Below, piece by piece: positions 9,033-17,422 of a DNA stretch of 64,000 nt. Position numbers and translations under genes: made by a program. The DNA comes from JANWWM01 sp046719715. Lineage in GTDB: Bacteria > Bacteroidota > Chlorobiia > Chlorobiales > Thermochlorobacteraceae. The notes below the pieces were generated by a model. It saw nothing but the letters and a program-made list of their open reading frames with translations. It was not told the DNA's origin and made no database searches. The stretch covers positions 13,170-77,169 of the forward strand of contig JBDNCJ010000006.1 of the NCBI GenBank assembly GCA_046719715.1. The letters are read 5' to 3'. The first letter of the stretch is position 1. Each line of letters opens with the position of its first letter.

Positions 9033-10346
9033 ATGGACGCACTTCGCTACTCCGACCCTGAAATCTACGCCGCCGTTCAATCCGAATTAGAGCGTCAAAC
9101 CGACACCGTTGAACTCATCGCATCGGAAAACTTTACCAGTCGCGCCGTTATGGAAGCGTGCGGTTCGGTAATGACGAACAAATATGCCGAAGGCTACCCC
9201 GGCAAACGCTACTACGGCGGTTGCGAATTTGTCGACATCGCTGAAAACCTCGCTCGCGAGCGCGTTAAAAAACTCTTTGGGGCGGTGTATGCGAACGTGC
9301 AACCACATTCCGGCTCAAACGCCAATATGGCGGTCTTCTTCGCCGTCCTCAAACCCGGCGATTCCATTCTCGGCTTCGACCTCTCGCACGGCGGACATCT
9401 CACGCACGGCTCGCCCGTCAATTTCTCCGGCAAACTTTACAACGCGCATTTCTACGGCGTCGAAAAAGAAACCGGACGCATCGATATGAATCGCGTCGCC
9501 GACATTGCTAACAAGGTCAAACCTAAACTGCTCATCTGCGGCGCAAGCGCCTATTCCCGCGATTGGGACTTCAAAGCGTTCCGCGAGATTGCCGACCGCG
9601 TCGGCGCCTTCCTGCTTGCCGACATTGCCCACCCCGCCGGACTTATCGCCACAGGGCTTTTGAACAATCCGATTCCACACTGCCACTTCGTCACCTCTAC
9701 GACGCATAAAACGCTTCGCGGACCGAGAGGCGGCATTATCCTGATGGGCGAAGATTTTGAAAATCCCATGGGTCTCAAACTCAAAACGAAAAACGGCGAG
9801 CGGCTGAAATTGATGTCGGAAGTGCTCGATACCGAAGTCATGCCCGGTGTTCAAGGCGGACCGCTCATGCACGTCATTGCCGGAAAAGCCGTCGGCTTCG
9901 GCGAAAATCTTAAACCCGAATACAAAGACTACACGCTTCAAGTCAAGAAAAATGCGTCGGCGATGGCTCAAAAATTTCTCTCGCTCGGCTACAACATCAT
10001 CTCGGGCGGAACCGACAATCACCTCATGCTCATTGACCTTCGCAATAAAAATGTCAGCGGCAAAGAAGCCGAACATTTGCTCCACGAAGCCGGCTTTACG
10101 ACGAACAAAAACATGGTGCCGTTTGACGATAAAAGCGCCTTCGTTACCAGCGGCATTCGTCTCGGCACGGCGGCAATGACTACGCGCGGCATGAAAGAAT
10201 CCGAAGCTGAACTCGTCGCCGAATGGATTGACCGCATCATTACCCACGCACACAGCACAACGATTGACGCCATCTGCAGCGCAACAAAACATGAGGTTAA
10301 AGAACTGACGTCCAAGTTCCCGCTCTACGACTTCGTCATGGCATAA
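9033..10346 (+). CDS. glyA: Serine hydroxymethyltransferase
   Basis: PLP enzyme converting serine plus tetrahydrofolate to glycine plus 5,10-methylene-THF in the cytoplasm. It is 437 residues, slightly longer than E. coli GlyA. Signature features are LIASENFTS near residue 27, KYAEGYPGKRYYGGCE, and TTTHKTLRGPRGG with the PLP-binding Lys. The start is placed at the ATG at 9033 (MDALRYSDPE); an in-frame TTG 12 nt upstream is less likely. It follows the tyrosine kinase gene by 19 nt, so it may ride on the polysaccharide operon, and it ends at a hairpin terminator. Confidence 0.97.
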   Translation: MDALRYSDPEIYAAVQSELERQTDTVELIASENFTSRAVMEACGSVMTNKYAEGYPGKRYYGGCEFVDIAENLARERVKKLFGAVYANVQPHSGSNANMAVFFAVLKPGDSILGFDLSHGGHLTHGSPVNFSGKLYNAHFYGVEKETGRIDMNRVADIANKVKPKLLICGASAYSRDWDFKAFREIADRVGAFLLADIAHPAGLIATGLLNNPIPHCHFVTSTTHKTLRGPRGGIILMGEDFENPMGLKLKTKNGERLKLMSEVLDTEVMPGVQGGPLMHVIAGKAVGFGENLKPEYKDYTLQVKKNASAMAQKFLSLGYNIISGGTDNHLMLIDLRNKNVSGKEAEHLLHEAGFTTNKNMVPFDDKSAFVTSGIRLGTAAMTTRGMKESEAELVAEWIDRIITHAHSTTIDAICSATKHEVKELTSKFPLYDFVMA

Positions 10347-10357
10347 CGCTTTGCCAT

Positions 10358-10394
10358 AAGGCTCTTCGCAAAAACGGAGAGCCTTTCTTATTTT
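10358..10394 (+). terminator. Rho-independent terminator after glyA
   Basis: AAGGCTCT (10358-10365) pairs with AGAGCCTT (10378-10385), giving an 8-bp stem with a 12-nt loop, followed by TCTTATTTT. It sits 12 nt after the glyA stop and before pyk. Confidence 0.8.
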
Positions 10395-10452
10395 AGCTCA
10401 TCTTGAAACCACGTTGTAACGACCTTCTCAAAAAACCAACCAAGTTGTAAAA

Positions 10453-11889
10453 ATGAAACGCACTAAAATTATCTGTACGCTCGGACCTTCCACCAACTCC
10501 GTTGAAAAAATTGTCGAGCTTGTTCATGCCGGCATGGATATTGCCCGCATGAACTTCTCGCACGGCACGCACGCCGACCACAAATCACGAATCGACATGG
10601 TGCGCGAAGCCTCCAAAATTACAGGCAAGCAAATCGCCATTCTGCAAGACCTTCAAGGTCCGAAAATCCGCATCGGCGATTTAGAGAAAACCGTGCTACT
10701 CAAACAAGGCGACCGATTCACCATCACCACCAAAGACGTGCTCGGCACTTTCGATCGCGTTTCAACCTCTTACAAAGAAATCGCCAAAGACGTCCGCCCC
10801 GGTGATCGAATCTTGATGGACGATGGGCTTTTGGAAGTGCGCGTGCTGGAAAAATCAGATACGGACGTCGTTACCGAAGTCGTTATCGGCGGCTTGCTCA
10901 AATCCAAAAAAGGTCTGAACCTGCCGGGCGTGAATATGTCCGTCCCATCTCTTTCTGAAAAAGATATTCAAGACGTCTATTTCGGACTGGACAACAATGT
11001 GGATTTAATCGCGCTTTCCTTTGTGCGTTCCGCTCAAGACATTCACGACCTTCGCCAAATCATCAATCTGCGCCGTAAAGACACATGGATTGTCGCCAAA
11101 ATCGAGCGTCCCGAAGCCATTACGAATCTTGAACAAATCGTTGATGCCACCAACGCCGTCATGGTCGCACGCGGCGATTTAGGCGTGGAAATGAAAACCT
11201 CTTCCGTCCCGATTCTGCAAAAGCGAATCGTCCAAACGTGCAACGCGAAGTATAAGCCCGTCATTATCGCCACACAGATGCTTGAATCTATGACGGAAAA
11301 CCCTCGTCCGACGAGAGCCGAAGCCAGCGACGTCGCCAACGCTGTTTATGACGGCACCGACGCCGTCATGCTCTCAGGCGAAACCGCCTCCGGCAAATAT
11401 CCGATTGAAACCGTACGAACCATGTCGGAAATTATCCTCAATGTTGAATCAAGCGAGAATTACAGCCTCCTTGCCAAAGAACGTTACGCCCTCGCACACA
11501 ATGTTCCGAATAACGCCCTAGTTGATTTGAGCGAGGCGATTGCCGTTTCCGCCGTTGACGTCGCCAGCACCGTTCGCGCCAAAGCCATCGTTGTTTTGAG
11601 CCACACCGGCTCGACAGCGATTAAGGTCTCTAAGCAAAAACCGAATACGCAAATCGTCGTCATCACCGATAACGAATCCGTCCAACGACGCATGAACCTT
11701 GTCTGGGGCGTGCAAACCATCTTTACCGAAACCCTCACATCAACCGACGAAAGTTTCAAAGCCATTGAGCAACGGCTCATTGAGCATGGTCTCGTTCAGT
11801 ATGGCGACGTCCTCGTCTATACGATGGGCATTCCCATCTTGAAGCACGGCACAACCGATACCATCAAAGTGAGCAAAGTCGGGGCGTAA
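10453..11889 (+). CDS. pyk: Pyruvate kinase
   Basis: Converts phosphoenolpyruvate and ADP to pyruvate and ATP, the last step of glycolysis. It is 478 residues, the usual length for a bacterial PykF/PykA. Visible motifs are ARMNFSHGTH, QDLQGPKIRIG, the active-site stretch VAKIERPEAI with the catalytic Lys, VARGDLGVEM, and TRAEASDVANAV with DAVMLSGETASGKYP. A full C-terminal regulatory domain is present. It is preceded by the glyA terminator and so probably has its own promoter in the 58-bp gap. It converges on rplS. Confidence 0.97.
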   Translation: MKRTKIICTLGPSTNSVEKIVELVHAGMDIARMNFSHGTHADHKSRIDMVREASKITGKQIAILQDLQGPKIRIGDLEKTVLLKQGDRFTITTKDVLGTFDRVSTSYKEIAKDVRPGDRILMDDGLLEVRVLEKSDTDVVTEVVIGGLLKSKKGLNLPGVNMSVPSLSEKDIQDVYFGLDNNVDLIALSFVRSAQDIHDLRQIINLRRKDTWIVAKIERPEAITNLEQIVDATNAVMVARGDLGVEMKTSSVPILQKRIVQTCNAKYKPVIIATQMLESMTENPRPTRAEASDVANAVYDGTDAVMLSGETASGKYPIETVRTMSEIILNVESSENYSLLAKERYALAHNVPNNALVDLSEAIAVSAVDVASTVRAKAIVVLSHTGSTAIKVSKQKPNTQIVVITDNESVQRRMNLVWGVQTIFTETLTSTDESFKAIEQRLIEHGLVQYGDVLVYTMGIPILKHGTTDTIKVSKVGA

Positions 11890-12029
11890 TCCGAAACGGA
11901 TTTGAGAAGATGCAGACTGAGGCAAATGAAAAAGAGATGTTAGGGTGTCGGGAAGAAGTTAAAAAAAGCGACAAGTAGCAAGTATGAACTCTCGTCTCAT
12001 CGCTTTGAATCTCAGGCGGGCGCTTGACG

Positions 12030-12063
12030 GCTCCGCCACAGCACAAGCGGCTTAAGGCGGAGC
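12030..12063. terminator. Stem-loop between convergent pyk and rplS
   Basis: GCTCCGCC (12030-12037) pairs with GGCGGAGC (12056-12063) around an 18-nt loop. It lies between the pyk and rplS stops, where a bidirectional terminator would be expected, but neither side has a T-run, so the call is tentative. The remainder of the 190-bp gap shows nothing I recognise. Confidence 0.45.
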
Positions 12064-12081
12064 GCAAGCCAATCATATCTT

Positions 12082-12444
12082 TTATGCCTCGATGGGTTTG
12101 GGTGTGCGCTCTTTGACTTTCGTCGCGGCTTTGCCCGTGCGCTCACGCAGGTAGAAGAGTTTGGCGCGACGCGCTTTGCCTTCCTTCACCACTTCAATTT
12201 TCGCAATGCTCGGCGAATGAATCGGAAACACGCGCTCAACGCCGACGCCGTTTGAGATTTTACGAACCGTAATCGTTTCCGACATTCCCGACCCTCTGCG
12301 GTTAATGACGATGCCTTGATACTGTTGGATACGTTCCTTATCGCCTTCCACCACGCGCACGTGGATATTCACCGTATCCGACGAACGAAACGCGGGAATA
12401 TCCGTTCTCTTGAATCCCGCTTCCACTAATTGAATTTTGTCCAT
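12082..12444 (-). CDS. rplS: 50S ribosomal protein L19
   Basis: A 120-residue large-subunit protein at the 30S-50S interface. Recognised by FRSSDTVNIHVRVVEGDKER near the N-terminus (shown here in parts: the GDTV-like region and the VVEGDKERIQ strand), ITVRKISNGVGVERVFP, and KAKLFYLRER-like KLFYLRERTGKAA near the end. It is last in the ffh-rpsP-rimM-trmD-rplS operon, 50 nt after trmD, the order known from many bacteria. Confidence 0.97.
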   Translation of the reverse strand: MDKIQLVEAGFKRTDIPAFRSSDTVNIHVRVVEGDKERIQQYQGIVINRRGSGMSETITVRKISNGVGVERVFPIHSPSIAKIEVVKEGKARRAKLFYLRERTGKAATKVKERTPKPIEA

Positions 12445-12494
12445 GACTTTGCTTTCAGTTAAAAGTTAAACTTGTCGTTCTAAAAGGTTTTAAT

Positions 12495-13190
12495 TTATTG
12501 TTTTGCGTCGTTTTTGTTTTCGAGCAAATCGGGTCGCCGTTCTTTTGTGCGCGTTAAGGCGTTTTGCACTTGCCACTCGCGAATTTTCTCGTGATGTCCA
12601 GAAAGAAGCACATCAGGGACTTTCATGCCGCGAAAGTCGGCGGGGCGCGTGTAGTGCGCGCAGTCGAGCAAGCCGGTTTGGAACGAATCGAGTAATGCGG
12701 ATTCGGAGTCGTTCATCGCGTTTGGAATCAGTCGCACGATGCTATCAATCAGAACCAACGCAGGCAGTTCGCCGCCTGAGAGCACATAATCTCCGATTGA
12801 AATTTCTTTTGTTATCAGCGTTTCTCGCACGCGTTCATCAACGCCTTTGTAATGACCGCACAAAAAAATGAGATTCTTTTTCAAAGAACATTCATTGGCG
12901 AGGCTTTGCGTGAGTCTTTCGCCGTCAGGCGTTAGGAAAATCACCTCGTCGTAGTCGCGCTCCGCTTTGAGTTTTTCAATGCAAGTAAAAATCGGCTCTG
13001 GTTTCATAATCATTCCGGAGCCGCCGCCGAAGGGCGCATCGTCAACTTGCTTATATCGCCCAAGCCCGTAGTCGTGCAAGTTATGCACATGAATCTCAAT
13101 CAATCCCTTTTCTTTGGCAATCCTCACGATTCCGTTTTCGAGCGGACTTTTGAGATATTGCGGCATCACCGTCAGAATTTCAATGCGCAT
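12495..13190 (-). CDS. trmD: tRNA (guanine-37-N1)-methyltransferase
   Basis: SPOUT-class methyltransferase that makes m1G37 in tRNAs, preventing +1 frameshifting. It is 231 residues from the ATG at 13190 (MRIEILTV). Motifs are the N-terminal MRIEILTVMPQ, the loop APFGGGSGMIMKPEP, CGHYKGVDERV, and the SAM-knot GDYVLSGGELPALV. The ATG shares its A with the rimM stop (TGATG); a GTG directly upstream is an alternative start. Translation is therefore probably coupled to rimM. Confidence 0.97.
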   Translation of the reverse strand: MRIEILTVMPQYLKSPLENGIVRIAKEKGLIEIHVHNLHDYGLGRYKQVDDAPFGGGSGMIMKPEPIFTCIEKLKAERDYDEVIFLTPDGERLTQSLANECSLKKNLIFLCGHYKGVDERVRETLITKEISIGDYVLSGGELPALVLIDSIVRLIPNAMNDSESALLDSFQTGLLDCAHYTRPADFRGMKVPDVLLSGHHEKIREWQVQNALTRTKERRPDLLENKNDAKQ

Positions 13191-13693
13191 CACAGGAACT
13201 CTTCGTATCGTTTGACCTTCACATAACCGTTTGTGAGGTTCACTTCTTCAATGAACTCGGAAATTGCCGGTATTAGAATTTTTTTTCCATCGGCAAGCGA
13301 AATTTCATACACGTCGTTAGATGGCACTTTTATTACGTCGGTAAGTTTGCCGATTTCAGTTTCGCCTGAACCAACGCGAAGCCCGATGAGTTCGTGAATG
13401 TAAGCGACGTCGCCTTTGAGTTTTGGCAAGTCTGATTCTGCCACAAAAAGGCTTTTTCCGACGAGCGTTTTCGCCTGTTCGGGCGAATCGATTCCGATGA
13501 AGCGATAGGTTGCGGCGTCGGGTGCGATTGAAACAGATTTGACTTTGATTTCAACCGCTGTATCGGGCGCGACACCAATCCAGAGCGTTTTTCGCGTTTT
13601 CAAGCGTTCAGGGAAGTCGGTTTCGAGCATAACTTTGACTTCCCCTTTCAAGCCTTTGATTTTCACGATTCGCCCAATTTCAAAGCGTCGCAT
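13190..13693 (-). CDS. rimM: Ribosome maturation factor RimM
   Basis: A 167-residue 30S maturation factor that binds S19. It has the N-terminal RimM domain (FEIGRIVKIKGLKGEVKV, with the conserved hG-L-G-EV pattern) and a C-terminal PRC barrel (LIGLRVG..., NDVYEISLADGKKILIPA). It stands between rpsP and trmD with a 9-nt gap upstream and a one-base stop/start overlap downstream, as in the conserved operon. Confidence 0.95.
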   Translation of the reverse strand: MRRFEIGRIVKIKGLKGEVKVMLETDFPERLKTRKTLWIGVAPDTAVEIKVKSVSIAPDAATYRFIGIDSPEQAKTLVGKSLFVAESDLPKLKGDVAYIHELIGLRVGSGETEIGKLTDVIKVPSNDVYEISLADGKKILIPAISEFIEEVNLTNGYVKVKRYEEFL

Positions 13694-13702
13694 GTGCTCG
13701 GG

Positions 13703-14110
13703 TTAGGAAGCGGATTCGGCTTTCTTGGCTTCGGCTTCTTTTTTCGCCTTGCGACGGCGGGCTTTGCGCTCTAAGTTTCGCGTTACGCGGGCGTTTCGGT
13801 TTTCTTGCCATTTTTGCATTTCCGCGTTGATTTCCTCTTCGCTCTTGCCTTTCTTTTTGAGGTAAAGGCGATGGAGCAATCCCGTGCCGCGAATTACACT
13901 GCGGGCAGTATCGGTCGGCTGTGCGCCGACGCCGAGCCAATAAGCGACGCGGTCTTCTTTGAGCTCAACCTTGTGCGGACGCGCTTTCGGAGCGTATTGC
14001 CCCAGCACTTCTAAAAACGCGCCATCGCGTCGCGCGCGTGCGTCTGTCGCCACAATTTGATAAATCGGCAGTTTCTTTCTGCCCGTGCGTCTCAATCTAA
14101 TCTTAACCAA
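13703..14110 (-). CDS. rpsP: 30S ribosomal protein S16
   Basis: Small-subunit protein needed for 30S assembly. The conserved core is VKIRLRRTGRKKLPIYQIV, DARARRDGAFLEVLGQY, and ALYWL-like RVAYWLGVGAQPTDT. The start is uncertain. A TTG at 14110 gives the canonical S16 N-terminus (MVKIRLRR) and 135 residues, chosen here. An ATG at 14182 would overlap the ffh stop (ATGA) but adds 24 residues unlike any S16 I know. The C-terminus is extended by about 50 Lys/Arg/Ala/Glu-rich residues beyond the usual 80-90. Operon context (ffh upstream, rimM downstream) is classic. Confidence 0.92.
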   Translation of the reverse strand: MVKIRLRRTGRKKLPIYQIVATDARARRDGAFLEVLGQYAPKARPHKVELKEDRVAYWLGVGAQPTDTARSVIRGTGLLHRLYLKKKGKSEEEINAEMQKWQENRNARVTRNLERKARRRKAKKEAEAKKAESAS

Positions 14111-14178
14111 TTCAGTATCCGGTTTATGTTGAAAGTAAGTTGTGTTGTTTGAAAATTTGAAATCCCGATTGCCCTCGT

Positions 14179-15531
14179 TCATCGCCGCGCCGCCAAGCGT
14201 TCTAATGGAATGTTGTCGGCGGTGATGCGTCGCCCGGCTTTATCTAACTTCGTGAGCGACTTCATCATTTTTTTCATCTCGGCAAATTGTTTGAGCAGGC
14301 TATTAACTTCTTGAACGCTCGTGCCGCTTCCTTTGGCGATTCTGGCTCGGCGGCTTCCGTTGATGATGTCGGGATTGCGCCGTTCTTCTTTCGTCATGGA
14401 CGAAATCATCGCTTCGACGCGCTTCATTTCCTTCTCGTTGATTTGGTCGGCGGGAATCATTTTGTTCATTCCCGGTATCATTGAGACGAGGCTTTGAAGC
14501 GAGCCCATTTTTTTAATCTCTTGAATCTGTGCGTAGAAGTCGTCGAGGTTAAATTCGTTTTGGAGGAGTTTCTTTTGAAGTTCTTCGGTCTTTTTGAGGT
14601 CGAGGCGTTCTTGTGCGCGTTCTACGAAACTGACGATGTCGCCCATGCCGAGAATGCGTTGCGCCATGCGGTCGGGATAAAAAATATCAAGGTCGTCGAC
14701 CTTTTCGCCGCTACTGACGAATTTAATCGGCTTATTGACGACCGTTTTAATCGAGAGTGCCGCACCGCCGCGCGTGTCGCCGTCCATTTTGGTGAGCACC
14801 ACGCCGTCGAAGTCCAATCGCTCGTTGAAGGTCTTGGCGGTATTGACGGCTTCTTGCCCAATCATCGCATCAACCACGAACAGAATTTCTTCGGGGTTGA
14901 ACATCTTTTTGAGCGTTTCCGCCTCTTGCATCATCTCTTCGTCAATCTGCAAGCGTCCTGCGGTGTCGATGATGGCGATGTCGCGTGCGTTTTGCTTTGC
15001 GTATTCAACGCCTTCTTTTGCAGTTTTAATGGCGTCTTTTTCTTCAATGGCGAAAACAGGAATTTCGATTTGCGCGCCAAGCGTTTTGAGTTGGTCGATG
15101 GCGGCGGGGCGATAGACGTCAGCGGCAATCAGCAGTGGATTTCGTCCGCGCTTTTTGAGGTGCAATGCCAATTTCGCCGTGAAGGTCGTCTTCCCTGCGC
15201 CTTGCAACCCTGCGACCATAATCACCGCCGGAATGCGATTGGTTTTGAGGTTCAAATCAACCTGCTCGCCGCCCATCATCTCTTTGAGTTCATCAAAGAC
15301 GATTTTGACAATCATCTGCGAGGGCGAAACGCTCTTAATGACTTCCGCGCCAAGTGCTTTTTTGCGAACTTGCTCGATGAAGTTTTTCGTAACGGCGTAG
15401 TTGACGTCCGCGTCTAACAGCGCACGCTTGATGTCGCGCAACGCATTGCCGACATTGACCTCATTGATTCGCGCTTGTCCGGAAAGTTTCTTTAAGGCGG
15501 AATCGAGTTTATCGCTGAGTGATTCAAACAT
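14179..15531 (-). CDS. ffh: Signal recognition particle protein Ffh
   Basis: GTPase of the signal recognition particle; binds signal peptides and 4.5S RNA and docks to FtsY for cotranslational membrane targeting. It is 450 residues. Order: N domain helices (1-90), G domain with P-loop GLQGAGKTTF near 108, DTAGRLQIDE and TKMDGDTRGG, then the Met-rich M domain from about 300 (MVSMIPGMNKM-like region, MKKMMKSL). Its receptor ftsY is in the same window at 31278-32219. No 4.5S RNA gene was recognised. A well-formed Bacteroidota-type promoter lies about 130 bp upstream. Confidence 0.97.
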   Translation of the reverse strand: MFESLSDKLDSALKKLSGQARINEVNVGNALRDIKRALLDADVNYAVTKNFIEQVRKKALGAEVIKSVSPSQMIVKIVFDELKEMMGGEQVDLNLKTNRIPAVIMVAGLQGAGKTTFTAKLALHLKKRGRNPLLIAADVYRPAAIDQLKTLGAQIEIPVFAIEEKDAIKTAKEGVEYAKQNARDIAIIDTAGRLQIDEEMMQEAETLKKMFNPEEILFVVDAMIGQEAVNTAKTFNERLDFDGVVLTKMDGDTRGGAALSIKTVVNKPIKFVSSGEKVDDLDIFYPDRMAQRILGMGDIVSFVERAQERLDLKKTEELQKKLLQNEFNLDDFYAQIQEIKKMGSLQSLVSMIPGMNKMIPADQINEKEMKRVEAMISSMTKEERRNPDIINGSRRARIAKGSGTSVQEVNSLLKQFAEMKKMMKSLTKLDKAGRRITADNIPLERLAARR

Positions 15532-15661
15532 AATCGTTGACGAAAATCAAATTTCACGAGATTTCGTTGCAGGCAATTCAACCTGAACTGCTCGACATGA
15601 ATCGTCCTGAAACCCGTTGAAAAATCCTTGAATTTTTATCAAAAAACTTAAACAAGGGCGG

Positions 15662-15692
15662 CAAAGATAAGAAAAGATATATTGCGCGCAAA
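15662..15692 (-). promoter_or_regulatory. Bacteroidota-type promoter for the ffh-rplS operon
   Basis: On the minus strand TTTG (15692-15689), a 19-bp spacer, and TATCTTTG (15669-15662) match the -33 TTTG / -7 TAnnTTTG promoter of Bacteroidota exactly. It lies about 130 bp upstream of the ffh start in the divergent 310-bp gap shared with mlaE. The leader of roughly 125 nt holds no structure I recognise. Confidence 0.6.
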
Positions 15693-15811
15693 AAAGAAGC
15701 GACATATTCAGACTTGTCAGATTCGTCAGACTCGGCTGTTTCGGCTATCTTTTTAACGAAGCCTTCGGCGGCAACTCGTTTCGATAGTGTTCTTATCTTC
15801 TCGTTTTGTTG

Positions 15812-15819
15812 TAACTTTG
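15812..15819 (+). promoter_or_regulatory. Candidate -7 element TAACTTTG before mlaE
   Basis: TAACTTTG fits TAnnTTTG and is 22 bp before the mlaE ATG. No TTTG -33 box lies at the right distance, so only half the promoter is supported. Confidence 0.38.
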
Positions 15820-15841
15820 CGTTTTCAATTTTTAAGAATTT

Positions 15842-16639
15842 ATGTGGAAACTCGCTCAAACATATTCAGCGTCGCTTGAAGAGAAACTCAAAGGCATCGT
15901 GTTTTCGATGCAGGATTTTCTCTTTTTTGCATGGCGCGCGTTTCGTGCGATAGGCGCAAGCAAACGCTATTGGCGCGACGTGCTCGACCAAGCCTACATC
16001 TGCGGCACGGAGTCGCTTCCGATTTTAATGGTCAGCGCACTCTCGATTGGCTCGCTGATTGTCATTGAAGTGGGTCATCAACTGGCGGAGTTTGGGGCAA
16101 AAACCATGACGGGACGCAGTGTTGCGCTCTCGGTGGTGCGTGAAATCAGTCCGCTCGTCGCAGGCTTGATGTTAGCGGCGCGAGTCGGGGCGCGCAATAG
16201 TTCCGAACTCGGTGCGATGCAAATTTCCGAACAAATCGACGCGCTTCGCGCCTTCGGCACTGACCCGATTGCCAAACTCGTTGTGCCGCGTCTTGTCGCT
16301 TCGTTCCTCATGTTCGTTCCGCTTATCGCCCTTTGCGACCTTGTCGGGCTTATCAGCGGGGCTTATCTCGCCGAGTGGGATTTGCATTTGGACAGAGGGA
16401 TTTACTGGAATTCCGTCATCGACATTCTTCGCCCAATGGATTGGCTCGTAGGTTTCTCAAAGCCGCCTGTTTTCGCGATTGGCATTTCGCTGATTAGTTG
16501 CTACACGGGGTTCAGCACGACGGGCGGCACGGCGGGCGTGGGCAAAAGCACCATTAAGGGCATTGTGTATTCTTCCGCCTTTGTTTTAGTGATGAATTTT
16601 TATCTCTCCAAAGTCATTTTGGATTTGATGCGCGGCTAA
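15842..16639 (+). CDS. mlaE: MlaE-type ABC transporter permease
   Basis: A 265-residue permease of a phospholipid (MCE/Mla) transport system spanning the inner membrane. It shows the MlaE pattern: an N-terminal amphipathic region, then SLPILMVSALSIGSLIVIE, the coupling segment AARVGARNSSELGAMQISEQ containing the conserved ExGxM-like core, IDALRAFGTDP, and two late helices. It is followed by the ATPase (40 nt) and the MCE protein (14 nt after that). MlaB and MlaC homologues are not in the window. Confidence 0.9.
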   Translation: MWKLAQTYSASLEEKLKGIVFSMQDFLFFAWRAFRAIGASKRYWRDVLDQAYICGTESLPILMVSALSIGSLIVIEVGHQLAEFGAKTMTGRSVALSVVREISPLVAGLMLAARVGARNSSELGAMQISEQIDALRAFGTDPIAKLVVPRLVASFLMFVPLIALCDLVGLISGAYLAEWDLHLDRGIYWNSVIDILRPMDWLVGFSKPPVFAIGISLISCYTGFSTTGGTAGVGKSTIKGIVYSSAFVLVMNFYLSKVILDLMRG

Positions 16640-16679
16640 GTGCATCGTTCGTGCGTCGCAGTTAATTGAACGCTTTCCA

Positions 16680-17408
16680 ATGATTGAACTTCGCAACGTC
16701 TCGCTTCGCTACGGCTCACGCGAGATTCTGAAAAACGTTTCGCTCACGATTGAAGACAAAAAAGTCAAAGCGATTTTAGGACCATCGGGCGTGGGCAAAA
16801 GCACCATCATCAAACTCATGCTCGGCTTGATTAAACCGACGTCGGGACAGATTTTAGTCGACGACGTCGATATCACGCATTTCAGCGAGGTTGAACTCTT
16901 TCCGATTCGTCAGAAAATGGGCATCGTCTTTCAAGGCAATGCGCTCTTCGACTCCATGACGATTACGGAAAACATGAGTTTCTTTTTGCGCGAAAACCTG
17001 AACCTGCCCGAAACTGAAATTACCGCTCGCGTTCAGGAACAGATGAAATTTGCAGGTTTGGAAGGATTTGAAAATAATCTTCCCGACAGTTTATCGGGCG
17101 GCATGCGAAAGCGCGTCGCGATTGGTCGCGCGCTCATCTTTCACCCTAAAATGATTCTCTTCGATGAGCCAACTGCTGGACTCGACCCCGTCAGTTCAAA
17201 AAAAATTTTAGATTTAATCAAACGCCTTCAAAGCGACATCGGGCTTGGCGCAGTCATTGTTACGCACATCTTGAGCGACGTCTTTTCCGTCGCCGATTCC
17301 GTCGCCGTTCTTTATCAAGGCGGAATTATCTTCAACGACGCGCCTCAAAAGCTTTACGATTCAACGCATTCATTCATCACATCATTTTTATCTAATCCAG
17401 AGGATTAA
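16680..17408 (+). CDS. mlaF: MlaF-type ABC transporter ATP-binding protein
   Basis: A 242-residue ABC ATPase that powers the MlaE permease. Motifs are Walker A GPSGVGKST (residues 35-43), Q-loop near VFQGNALFDSM, signature LSGGMRKR, and Walker B ILFDEPTAGLDP with the H-loop VTHILSD. GNALFDSMT is characteristic of the MlaF branch. The ATG at 16680 follows mlaE by 40 nt, and the gene precedes the MCE gene by 14 nt. Confidence 0.92.
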   Translation: MIELRNVSLRYGSREILKNVSLTIEDKKVKAILGPSGVGKSTIIKLMLGLIKPTSGQILVDDVDITHFSEVELFPIRQKMGIVFQGNALFDSMTITENMSFFLRENLNLPETEITARVQEQMKFAGLEGFENNLPDSLSGGMRKRVAIGRALIFHPKMILFDEPTAGLDPVSSKKILDLIKRLQSDIGLGAVIVTHILSDVFSVADSVAVLYQGGIIFNDAPQKLYDSTHSFITSFLSNPED

Positions 17409-17422
17409 CTTCAGACGCATCA

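Noticed and set aside
9315..10292. Long open frame on the minus strand across glyA (about 325 codons)
   Set aside because: It lies wholly antisense to serine hydroxymethyltransferase, has no recognisable domain, and arises from codon-position bias of the real gene.
10347..10452. Riboswitch (glycine type) between glyA and pyk
   Set aside because: The gap holds a simple terminator after glyA; no glycine-riboswitch core was visible.
14494..15417. Long open frame on the plus strand across ffh (about 307 codons)
   Set aside because: Antisense to a well-supported gene, Phe/Val/Asn-rich composition unlike a real protein, no ribosome site.
15578..15859. A 93-codon minus-strand frame in the ffh/mlaE gap
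   Set aside because: It crosses the divergent promoter region and overlaps the mlaE start; no family resemblance.
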